Below are positions 1 through 5,204 of a stretch of DNA of 8,892 nucleotides, piece by piece (within the stretch, counting starts at the first letter, position 1; each line of letters opens with the position of its first letter). The notes under the pieces were generated by a model. That model saw only the letters and a list, made by a program, of their open reading frames with translations, had not been told where the DNA came from and searched no databases. Origin of the DNA: Negativibacillus sp. (GTDB taxonomy: Bacteria; Bacillota; Clostridia; Oscillospirales; Ruminococcaceae); NCBI GenBank assembly GCA_020024325.1, contig JAHHTY010000071.1:1-8892 (forward strand). The letters are read 5' to 3'. The translations under genes and the position numbers were made by a program.

Positions 1-36
1 AATCAGTAAAATACCGGCGATAATATATGTAGCCAT
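1..36 (-). CDS. Small membrane protein, N-terminal fragment (possibly FeoB-associated type)
   Basis: The minus strand has an ATG at 36-34 preceded by a full AAGGAGG site (50-44) with a 7-nt spacer, and the frame stays open to the window edge. The 12 visible residues, MATYIIAGILLI, look like the start of an N-terminal membrane helix with no charged residue. A strong promoter (99-127) stands just upstream, so this is very probably a real gene read leftwards, divergent from purB. Short one-helix proteins starting this way are found in Clostridia as FeoB-associated Cys-rich membrane proteins, next to the ferrous iron transporter FeoB. Twelve residues cannot prove that identity, and other small membrane proteins fit as well. 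I am confident of the start but not of the function. Confidence 0.6.
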   Translation of the reverse strand, partial: MATYIIAGILLI

Positions 37-65
37 TGAGAATCCTCCTTAATGAAGTTTTTCCT

Positions 66-85
66 GAATTAGCAGTTGCTAACTC
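66..85. promoter_or_regulatory. Inverted repeat in the small-gene leader, possible operator
   Basis: TTAGCA (69-74) and TGCTAA (77-82) form a perfect 6-bp inverted repeat around GT. The match extends to 8 of 9 pairs per arm from G66 to C85. It lies about 7-26 nt downstream of the predicted start of the leftward transcript, where a bound repressor would block transcription. The dyad does not match the DtxR/IdeR consensus well and the binding protein is unknown. An RNA hairpin is an alternative, though a 2-nt loop would need the innermost pairs to open. Confidence 0.4.
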
Positions 86-98
86 ATTTGCTGAACTA

Positions 99-127
99 AG
101 AATAACACAGCTTTTCGTTATTGTCAA
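99..127 (-). promoter_or_regulatory. Promoter of the leftward small membrane protein gene
   Basis: Read on the minus strand, a perfect -35 box TTGACA (127-122) is followed by a 17-nt spacer and a -10 box TATTCT (104-99). An extended TGn element lies directly before the -10. A/T-rich tracts upstream (about 128-160) could act as an UP element. The predicted transcript start is near 92, giving a leader of about 56 nt. Confidence 0.75.
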
Positions 128-189
128 GTAAAAAAATCAGTTTTGTAAAAAAAATTATGAATAAAGAGGGAATAATCAACTGCAATAAC

Positions 190-203
190 ATTTCCCGGGA
201 AAT
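190..203. repeat. Perfect 14-bp palindrome ATTTCCCGGGAAAT
   Basis: The two 7-nt halves, ATTTCCC (190-196) and GGGAAAT (197-203), are exact reverse complements with no spacer. It is a locally G/C-rich core in otherwise A/T-rich DNA, midway between two divergent promoters. A spacerless palindrome is poor as an RNA hairpin but typical of a binding site for a dimeric DNA-binding protein. The binding factor is unknown. Confidence 0.5.
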
Positions 204-275
204 CCCACGGAAAATAAAACGGGAGAAATATCAGGAAGATTTTACTGGACTGTTAAAAACAGTGCGAAAAATGAA

Positions 276-304
276 TTGACAATTAGCAATGAGATTGTTA
301 AACT
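276..304 (+). promoter_or_regulatory. purB promoter
   Basis: A perfect -35 box TTGACA (276-281) is followed by a 17-nt spacer and the -10 box TAAACT (299-304), with an extended TGn at 296-298. The predicted start is near 311, which gives purB a leader of about 80 nt. A small perfect inverted repeat, ACTGTT-AAA-AACAGT (249-263), ends 12 nt upstream of the -35 box. Confidence 0.7.
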
Positions 305-346
305 TAAAGAGAAAGAGAAAACCTTGAATAATAGATTTATTTGGGG

Positions 347-365
347 AAAGGACTGTGTCCTTTTT
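347..365 (+). promoter_or_regulatory. Hairpin in the purB leader
   Basis: AAAGGAC (347-353) and GTCCTTT (357-363) form a perfect 7-bp stem with a TGT loop, followed by two more Ts that can wobble-pair with G345-G346. It resembles a weak terminator or attenuator ending 13 nt before the purB ribosome binding site. The U-run is short and largely inside the stem, so real termination is doubtful and a role in mRNA stability is equally possible. Confidence 0.35.
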
Positions 366-392
366 GTACAGATAAGATGGAGGAATGTTATT

Positions 393-1826
393 ATGAGTAC
401 CAATGCGTATGAAAGTCCGTTTTCGTCACGTTATGCAAGCGAGGAAATGCAGTATGTATTTTCTCAGGACAACAAATTTAAAACCTGGAGAAAACTGTGG
501 ATTGCTCTGGCAAAAGCAGAAAAAGCACTGGGAATCAATATTACCGATGAACAGATTGCAGAGTTGGAGGCAAATATTGACAATATCAACTATGAGGTTG
601 CTCGTGAAAGAGAAAAACTGGTTCGTCATGACGTTATGAGCCATGTTTATGCTTACGGATGCGAGTGCCCGAATGCAAAGGGTATCATTCATCTGGGTGC
701 AACCAGCTGCTATGTTGGTGATAACACCGACATTATTATCATGCGCGAAGGTTTGGAAATTGTTAAAAGAAAATTACTGAATGTAATTGCTATGCTGGCA
801 AAATTTGCAGATCAGTATAAAGATATGCCTTGTCTTGCTTATACCCACCTTCAGCCTGCACAGTTGACCACCGTTGGTAAACGTGCAACCCTGTGGATTA
901 ACGAGCTGTTGATGGACGAACAGGAAATCGAAGCCAGAATTAAATCTCTGAAATTGCTTGGATCGAAAGGAACCACCGGTACACAGGCAAGCTTTATGGA
1001 ACTGTTTAACGGTGACCAGGAAAAATGCAAAAAAGCAGAACAGATGATTGCTGACGAAATGGGATTTGAAAGCTGTGTTCCTGTTTCCGGACAGACCTAC
1101 TCCAGAAAAATTGACTACTATGTGCTGTCTAACCTCAGTGCAGTAGCACAGTCCGCAAGCAAATTCTCTAATGATATGCGCTTGCTTCAAAACTTTAAAG
1201 AAATGGAAGAGCCATTTGAGAAAAACCAGATCGGTTCTTCTGCAATGCCATACAAACGCAACCCAATGAGATGTGAGAGAATCACCTCTTTGGCAAGATA
1301 TGTCATGGTAGATGCTTTAAACCCTGCCATTACAGCAGGTACACAGTGGTTTGAAAGAACATTGGATGACTCTGCAAACAAGAGAATTTCCGTAGCAGAG
1401 GCATTTCTCGGCATTGATTCCATCCTGAACATTATGCTCAACATCTGTGATGGTCTGGTTGTATATCCAAAAGTAGTTCATCAGAGAGTAATGAGAGAGC
1501 TGCCGTTTATGGCAACAGAAAACATTATGATGTCCGCAGTAAAGAAAGGCGGCGACAGACAGGTGCTGCATGAACAGTTGAGAGTTCACTCTCAGGCAGC
1601 TGCAAGGGTTGTAAAAGAAGAAGGCGGAGAAAACGACCTGATTGACAGAATTGTTGCAGACCCACTGTTCAACCTTAAGAAAGAGGAAATTATCTCTATT
1701 TTGGACCCGAAAAACTTTACCGGACGCGCACCTTCTCAGGTAACAGCATTCCTGAACGAATGTGTTTATCCTATTTTGGAACAAAACAAAGAGCTGTTGG
1801 GTGAACACGCAGAGTTGAACGTATAA
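393..1826 (+). CDS. purB: Adenylosuccinate lyase
   Basis: PurB catalyses two fumarate-releasing steps of purine synthesis in the cytoplasm: SAICAR to AICAR, and adenylosuccinate to AMP. The 477-residue product has normal family length. It carries the fumarate lyase signature GSSAMPYKRNP (281-291), whose flexible loop holds the catalytic serine. YTHLQPAQ (150-157) contains the likely general-acid His152, and HLGATS (100-105) is the conserved substrate-binding stretch. The whole chain resembles the branch of the family that includes animal ADSL. The start at 393 is chosen because GGAGG (379-383) lies 9 nt upstream. The frame is open back to 276, but that point is the promoter -35 box. The gene stands alone, not in a pur operon, and ends before a terminator. 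There are no frameshifts or missing key residues. Confidence 0.97.
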   Translation: MSTNAYESPFSSRYASEEMQYVFSQDNKFKTWRKLWIALAKAEKALGINITDEQIAELEANIDNINYEVAREREKLVRHDVMSHVYAYGCECPNAKGIIHLGATSCYVGDNTDIIIMREGLEIVKRKLLNVIAMLAKFADQYKDMPCLAYTHLQPAQLTTVGKRATLWINELLMDEQEIEARIKSLKLLGSKGTTGTQASFMELFNGDQEKCKKAEQMIADEMGFESCVPVSGQTYSRKIDYYVLSNLSAVAQSASKFSNDMRLLQNFKEMEEPFEKNQIGSSAMPYKRNPMRCERITSLARYVMVDALNPAITAGTQWFERTLDDSANKRISVAEAFLGIDSILNIMLNICDGLVVYPKVVHQRVMRELPFMATENIMMSAVKKGGDRQVLHEQLRVHSQAAARVVKEEGGENDLIDRIVADPLFNLKKEEIISILDPKNFTGRAPSQVTAFLNECVYPILEQNKELLGEHAELNV

Positions 1827-1830
1827 CAAA

Positions 1831-1859
1831 AAGCTCAAACCCTTTTATAAAGGGAGCTT
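1831..1859 (+). other. Bulged hairpin immediately after the purB stop
   Basis: AAGCT (1831-1835) pairs with AGCTT (1855-1859), and CCCTTT (1840-1845) pairs with AAAGGG (1849-1854), leaving a CAAA bulge on the 5' side and a 3-nt loop. It begins 4 nt after the stop codon. No T-run follows, so it is not itself a classic terminator. It may protect the mRNA 3' end or back up the terminator at 1879-1922. Confidence 0.45.
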
Positions 1860-1878
1860 ATAAGTTAGAAAGATAAAA

Positions 1879-1922
1879 ATGACAGTCACAACGAATTTTA
1901 TTCTGTGGCTGTCATCTTTTTT
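1879..1922 (+). terminator. Intrinsic terminator of purB
   Basis: A 12-bp stem, ATGACAGTCACA (1879-1890) against TGTGGCTGTCAT (1904-1915) with one G-T wobble, encloses a 13-nt A/T-rich loop. It is followed by CTTTTTT (1916-1922). A-rich DNA on the left side would give a U-run on the other strand too, but no leftward gene needs it. Confidence 0.85.
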
Positions 1923-1955
1923 ATATGAACGAACAATGAAATTGACACCGAGACG

Positions 1956-1984
1956 GTGACATGGAGTTTTAGCTATGGTATACT
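1956..1984 (+). promoter_or_regulatory. Promoter of the lipoprotein gene
   Basis: The -10 box TATACT (1979-1984) has an extended TGn at 1976-1978 and sits 17 nt after GTGACA (1956-1961), a 5-of-6 match to the -35 consensus. The predicted start is near 1991, a leader of about 50 nt. The promoter lies after the purB terminator, so the lipoprotein gene is probably transcribed independently. Confidence 0.7.
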
Positions 1985-2041
1985 GACAGTAGTAAATCAA
2001 AATTTTGAAAACAGATGAGATTATCAAAAAGGAGCGTTTTT

Positions 2042-2527
2042 ATGAAAAAATTATCAGCTTTTATTTTGGCAATGATAATGTCCTTTGCACTTGTAGGGTG
2101 TGAAACGTTCTCACAATCTGACAAAGAAGCATCTGCAGTAAAAGTGTATTCTTTTTCAGGACAAAACGAAGTGTGCAGTGTGATAAACGGTGTAGCTGTA
2201 ATTGAACCTGGTTTTGAAACGATGTATGGTGGAATGTTTAGAGTTGATGAAGGTGCTTTTGAGGATATGACCTCATATTCAATGACCTTTTATATTTCAG
2301 CTGATGGTGAAAATAATCCGATATTAAGTCATTCAGTAAGGTATACTACGGGGAGTTTTGAGTTGCATCATCAGGAAATTGGTCGGATTACGGGAGATGT
2401 TTTCAGTGACAGCGAAGCTGCTGCATTAAAACAAAATTTATATTTTGAACTGGAAACAACAGATAAAGACGGAAAAACTCAAAAATACATAATTCCTATG
2501 GAGGTAAAAGAAATTACGGGGACTTAG
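2042..2527 (+). CDS. Predicted lipoprotein of unknown function
   Basis: The 161-residue product starts with a lipoprotein signal peptide: KK at 2-3, a hydrophobic stretch (4-18) and a lipobox ALVGC with the lipidated cysteine at position 20. The mature part, about 141 residues, would sit on the outer face of the membrane. It is mostly polar with alternating beta-like stretches (for example 78-85 and 147-156), and one more cysteine at position 45. I recognise no enzyme motif and no family. The start at 2042 has AAAAAGGAG (2026-2034) 7 nt upstream, and an in-frame upstream extension lacks such a site. The gene has its own promoter between purB and secD. Its proximity to the export genes secDF may be chance. 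Confidence 0.85.
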   Translation: MKKLSAFILAMIMSFALVGCETFSQSDKEASAVKVYSFSGQNEVCSVINGVAVIEPGFETMYGGMFRVDEGAFEDMTSYSMTFYISADGENNPILSHSVRYTTGSFELHHQEIGRITGDVFSDSEAAALKQNLYFELETTDKDGKTQKYIIPMEVKEITGT

Positions 2528-2595
2528 AATGACAGGATTTTCGATTTTTAAGCAGTACCCTGAGCCGAAAGAGGGAAAAGCATAAAGTTTTCAGC

Positions 2596-2616
2596 AAAAA
2601 GTCAAGTTGACTTTTT
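2596..2616. promoter_or_regulatory. 21-bp palindrome overlapping the secD -35 box
   Basis: AAAAAGTCAA (2596-2605) and TTGACTTTTT (2607-2616) are exact reverse complements around a single G. The right arm contains the secD -35 box TTGACT. As DNA it is a perfect operator-like dyad placed to compete with RNA polymerase. As RNA it could fold to an 8-bp stem with an AAGTT loop and trailing Us, a weak A/T-rich terminator for the lipoprotein gene. Both readings are inference. Confidence 0.5.
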
Positions 2617-2635
2617 TGACGATTTGCAATATAAT
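2607..2635 (+). promoter_or_regulatory. secDF promoter
   Basis: The -35 box TTGACT (2607-2612) is followed by exactly 17 nt and a consensus -10 box TATAAT (2630-2635). The predicted start is near 2642, giving an 80-nt leader before the secD start. This is the best consensus promoter in the window and starts 79 nt after the lipoprotein stop. Confidence 0.85.
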
Positions 2636-2669
2636 ATTTAGCATGAATGCCGTAAAACGGTAAAAATAA

Positions 2670-2701
2670 TTTTGGGAGAAAATCGAATTTTCACCCCAAA
2701 A
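2670..2701 (+). promoter_or_regulatory. Long hairpin in the secD leader
   Basis: TTTTGGG (2670-2676) pairs with CCCAAAA (2695-2701), and inside it GAAAAT (2678-2683) pairs with ATTTTC (2687-2692) around a CGA loop. That is 13 pairs with one small internal mismatch (A2677 against A2693-C2694). It ends 9 nt before the GGAGG site (2711-2715). No T-run follows, so it is not a terminator. It may affect stability or translation of the secD mRNA. Confidence 0.5.
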
Positions 2702-2722
2702 ATGGAAATTGGAGGATTGCAG

Positions 2723-4129
2723 ATGAAAAGAGTTGGTAAGCCGGTCTTTTTTGTTGTTGTAGCAATACTGGCACTCTTAACTTATGCAGCATTTTTTGGT
2801 GTCAGCTCAATGTATGGCGATGTAGAAAGAGTTTACATCAAGGGCGCAGAAGATATCCGCTGGGGTATTGATATTCGTGGCGGTGTAGATGTTACCTTCA
2901 GCCCGCCGGACGGTGTGGATGCTACCGATGAAGAACTGTCTGCGGCAGAGTCTGTTATTAAAACAAGACTGCTGAATCAGAATATCACCGACAGCGAAGT
3001 GTACACCGATACAAGTAATGATAGAATTATTGTTCGTTTCCCATGGAAATCGGGCGAGCAAAACTTTAATCCGGAGGATGCAATTCAGGAGCTGGGTAAA
3101 ACGGCACAGCTTGCATTCTATAAGGACTTGCCGCTGGACCCTACCACAGGTCGTCTGAATCCGATGCCGGGTGAACCTGTTTTAACCGGTGCTGATGTGG
3201 AAAAAGCAGAATATGGAATGTATCAGAATCCTGAAACAGGAATGTCCGAGCCGATCGTTTCCTTGACTTTGAAATCACAAGCAAAAGAAATATGGGAAAA
3301 AGCAACCACAGAGCAGCTTGGAAAACAAATTTCTATCTTTATGGATGATGAGGTAATTTCTGCCCCACAGGTAAGTTCTGTTATCAAGGACGGTAAATGT
3401 GTAATCAGCGGCAGCTTTACACCGGAATCTGCTGTAAAACTGGCAAATCAGATCAATGGAGGTGCGCTGCCTTTTGAACTGGTAACCAGAAATTACAGCG
3501 CAATCTCTCCAACACTGGGTATGGGTGCAAAAGATGCAATGGTAAAAGCAGGTGCGGCAGCCTTTGCAATCATTGCAGTATTTATGATTTTGTACTATCG
3601 TTTGCCCGGTTTTGTTGCTACCATTGCTTTGGTGGGTCAGTTGGCAGGAACCATTGCAGCAATCACCGGTTTCTTTAAAGTGTTCCCATCCTTCACTCTG
3701 ACCGTTCCCGGCATCGCAGGTATCATCCTAGGTTTGGGATTCGGTGTCGATGCAAACATTATCTCCGCAGAGCGTATTCGTGAAGAAATCCGCACCGGTA
3801 AAGGCATTGATGCTTCAATCCAGTCCGGTTTTAAAAATGCCTTTTCTGCAATTTTTGACAGTAACATCACAGTTGTGTTTATTGCATTGATTTTGATGGG
3901 TGTATTTGGACCGAGCGACGGCATTTTTGCACTTCCGTTTAATTTCCTCTTCTCATGGATGGGACTTGGTACTGCAACCGCAGGTTCTATTTATTCCTTC
4001 GGTTATACCCTGTTAGTCAGCATTATTTTGAACTTTGTAATGGGCGTTATGGCATCTCGTTTGATGCTGCGTTCTCTTGCAGGATTTAAACCGTTTAGAA
4101 AAGCATGGCTCTATGGAGGTGAAAAATAA
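2723..4129 (+). CDS. secD: Protein translocase subunit SecD
   Basis: SecD forms a complex with SecF that helps the SecYEG channel late in protein export, using the proton gradient to pull substrates out of the membrane. The 468-residue product has one N-terminal helix (about 8-27), a large external P1 region and about five C-terminal helices (from about 274 to 446). It shows the family motifs WGIDIRGGV (47-55), PFELVTRNYSAISPTLG (250-266) and GLGFGVDANIISAERIREE (337-355). Asp343 corresponds to the proton-relay Asp of Thermus SecDF (D340). GGAGG (2711-2715), 7 nt upstream, fixes the start; a TTG-initiated extension from 2672 would begin inside the leader hairpin without a site. secF follows directly with a TAATG overlap. 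yajC, often upstream of secD, is not present here. Confidence 0.96.
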   Translation: MKRVGKPVFFVVVAILALLTYAAFFGVSSMYGDVERVYIKGAEDIRWGIDIRGGVDVTFSPPDGVDATDEELSAAESVIKTRLLNQNITDSEVYTDTSNDRIIVRFPWKSGEQNFNPEDAIQELGKTAQLAFYKDLPLDPTTGRLNPMPGEPVLTGADVEKAEYGMYQNPETGMSEPIVSLTLKSQAKEIWEKATTEQLGKQISIFMDDEVISAPQVSSVIKDGKCVISGSFTPESAVKLANQINGGALPFELVTRNYSAISPTLGMGAKDAMVKAGAAAFAIIAVFMILYYRLPGFVATIALVGQLAGTIAAITGFFKVFPSFTLTVPGIAGIILGLGFGVDANIISAERIREEIRTGKGIDASIQSGFKNAFSAIFDSNITVVFIALILMGVFGPSDGIFALPFNFLFSWMGLGTATAGSIYSFGYTLLVSIILNFVMGVMASRLMLRSLAGFKPFRKAWLYGGEK

Positions 4130-5052
4130 TGAAGCTCAATATCATCGGAAAAAGAAAGTTATTCTTCACAATCTCCATTGTTGCTATGGTCTGCGTTCTG
4201 CTGATTACCATCTTCATTGGACCAAAATTGGATATCCAGTTTAAGGGTGGTTCGATTGCAACCTATTCCTATACAGGAAACCTTACCCCGGAAGAATTTG
4301 GCAAAACAGTAAAGCAGTTTTTAGGGCAGGATGTCACTGTGCAGCAGCAGGAAAACAATGTGACAGGTCAGATGAGCATGGTAGTAAGCCTTACTTCCGA
4401 CCAAAACCTGACAACCGAAAAACAGGCAGCTTTGTTGGACGAGCTTCAAAAAACCTATGCAGACAACGCTATTGAAGCTTCCGGCGTAAATAATGTTGAC
4501 CCTGTGATGGGTAAAGAGTTTTTGAAAAAATGTCTGGTAGCAGTTGTCTTTGCTTCTGTTATTATGGTAGCTTATATTGGCTTCCGTTTCCGCAAAATTG
4601 GCGGTGCTTCTGCCGGTATTGTATCTGTTATTGCTTTGCTGCATGACGTTTTGATTGCTTATGGTGTGTTTGTTCTGATGGGCTTTACAATCAATGATAA
4701 CTTCATCGCTGTTGTACTGACTATCTTAGGTTATTCTATCAATGATACCATCGTTATTTACGACCGTATCCGTGAAAACAAACGCTACTATGGCAATAAG
4801 ATGGAATTGGGCGAGCTGGTTAATATGAGCATCAATCAGTGTTTGAGAAGAACAGTTACCACTTCCTTAACCACTGCAATGGCATTGTTGTGCATCTGTG
4901 TTGTAGCTGTAATGATGAATGTAACTTCTATTCTCAGCTTTGCAGTACCAATGATGGTTGGTGTTATTTCCGGTCTGTATTCTTCTGTATTCCTTTCCGG
5001 TTCTATGTGGACTTTGTGGCAGGAGAAAAAAGCAGCTAAAGCAAAAGCATAA
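4129..5052 (+). CDS. secF: Protein translocase subunit SecF
   Basis: SecF is the partner of SecD in the proton-driven accessory Sec complex of the cytoplasmic membrane. The 307-residue product has one N-terminal helix (about 11-30), an external domain (about 31-130) and about five further helices (from about 134 to 295). Recognisable motifs are DIQFKGGS (35-42), a variant of the SecF FTGG region, GYSINDTIVIYDRIREN (201-217), and LRRTVTTSLTT (239-249). Asp206 and Arg241 are at the places of the conserved charged residues needed for proton flow in Thermus SecDF. The start codon shares one base with the secD stop (TAATG), with GGAGGTG (4115-4121) inside secD, so the pair is translationally coupled. 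In many Bacilli the two are one fused protein; here they are separate. A terminator follows at 5093. Confidence 0.96.
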   Translation: MKLNIIGKRKLFFTISIVAMVCVLLITIFIGPKLDIQFKGGSIATYSYTGNLTPEEFGKTVKQFLGQDVTVQQQENNVTGQMSMVVSLTSDQNLTTEKQAALLDELQKTYADNAIEASGVNNVDPVMGKEFLKKCLVAVVFASVIMVAYIGFRFRKIGGASAGIVSVIALLHDVLIAYGVFVLMGFTINDNFIAVVLTILGYSINDTIVIYDRIRENKRYYGNKMELGELVNMSINQCLRRTVTTSLTTAMALLCICVVAVMMNVTSILSFAVPMMVGVISGLYSSVFLSGSMWTLWQEKKAAKAKA

Positions 5053-5092
5053 ATCTTTGTGCTGAAGCTAAGCTGTAATTTAAAAGATCTAC

Positions 5093-5130
5093 AGGTTCTC
5101 AGGGAAATTTCCTTGGGAACCTTTCTTTTT
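5093..5130 (+). terminator. Intrinsic terminator of secDF
   Basis: A 30-nt near-perfect palindrome (5093-5122; AGGTTC pairs with GAACCT at the base, with two G-T wobbles higher up) is followed by TTCTTTTT (5123-5130). It lies 41 nt after the secF stop and is a strong rho-independent terminator. Confidence 0.9.
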
Positions 5131-5149
5131 ATAGAAAGAAGGACAAATG

Positions 5150-5194
5150 AAAAAGGAAGCAAAAACCTTCATAAGGCTTACTGCTTCCTTTTTT
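5150..5194 (-). terminator. Terminator of the leftward MoxR operon, bidirectional
   Basis: AAAAAGGAAGCA (5150-5161) and TGCTTCCTTTTT (5182-5193) form a perfect 12-bp stem, and the 20-nt loop holds a second small hairpin (CCTT 5166-5169 with AAGG 5173-5176). Poly-T lies at the 3' side on either strand. It starts 11 nt beyond the stop of the leftward operon's last gene, which it serves. It can also catch read-through from secDF. Confidence 0.85.
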
Positions 5195-5204
5195 GATGTT
5201 AGAT

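Larger units (their letters stand above)
37..392. other. Divergent intergenic region between the small membrane gene and purB
   Basis: This 356-nt stretch has no convincing gene on either strand. From left to right it holds the ribosome binding site, leader palindrome and promoter of the leftward gene (44-127), an A/T-rich tract (128-175), a perfect 14-bp palindrome (190-203), a small ACTGTT/AACAGT inverted repeat (249-254 and 258-263), the purB promoter (276-304) and the purB leader with a hairpin (347-363). No known riboswitch or PurR-box pattern (AWWWCCGAACWWT type) was recognised. Confidence 0.7.

Noticed and set aside
281..288. The 8-mer AATTAGCA repeated at 67-74 and 281-288 near both divergent promoters
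   Set aside because: The second copy lacks the matching TGCTAA arm, and an A/T-rich 8-mer is likely to recur by chance.
276..392. In-frame extension of purB upstream to 276
   Set aside because: It would begin inside the promoter -35 box, has no ribosome binding site and lacks family resemblance. The ATG at 393 has GGAGG and gives the normal PurB length.
1317..1838. Long open frame on the minus strand across purB
   Set aside because: It is a mirror of the purB coding frame with Cys/Phe-rich low-sense content and no ribosome binding site. purB itself is certain.
1942..1984. Perfect TTGACA at 1942-1947 as the -35 of the lipoprotein promoter
   Set aside because: It is 31 nt from the -10 box TATACT. 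GTGACA at 1956-1961 has the correct 17-nt spacing.
2554..2577. CCCT/AGGG inverted repeat after the lipoprotein gene as a terminator
   Set aside because: There are only 4 pairs with a 10-nt loop and no T-run follows.
2672..2722. TTG-initiated extension of secD
   Set aside because: It begins inside a hairpin stem without a ribosome binding site. GGAGG at 2711-2715 points to the ATG at 2723.
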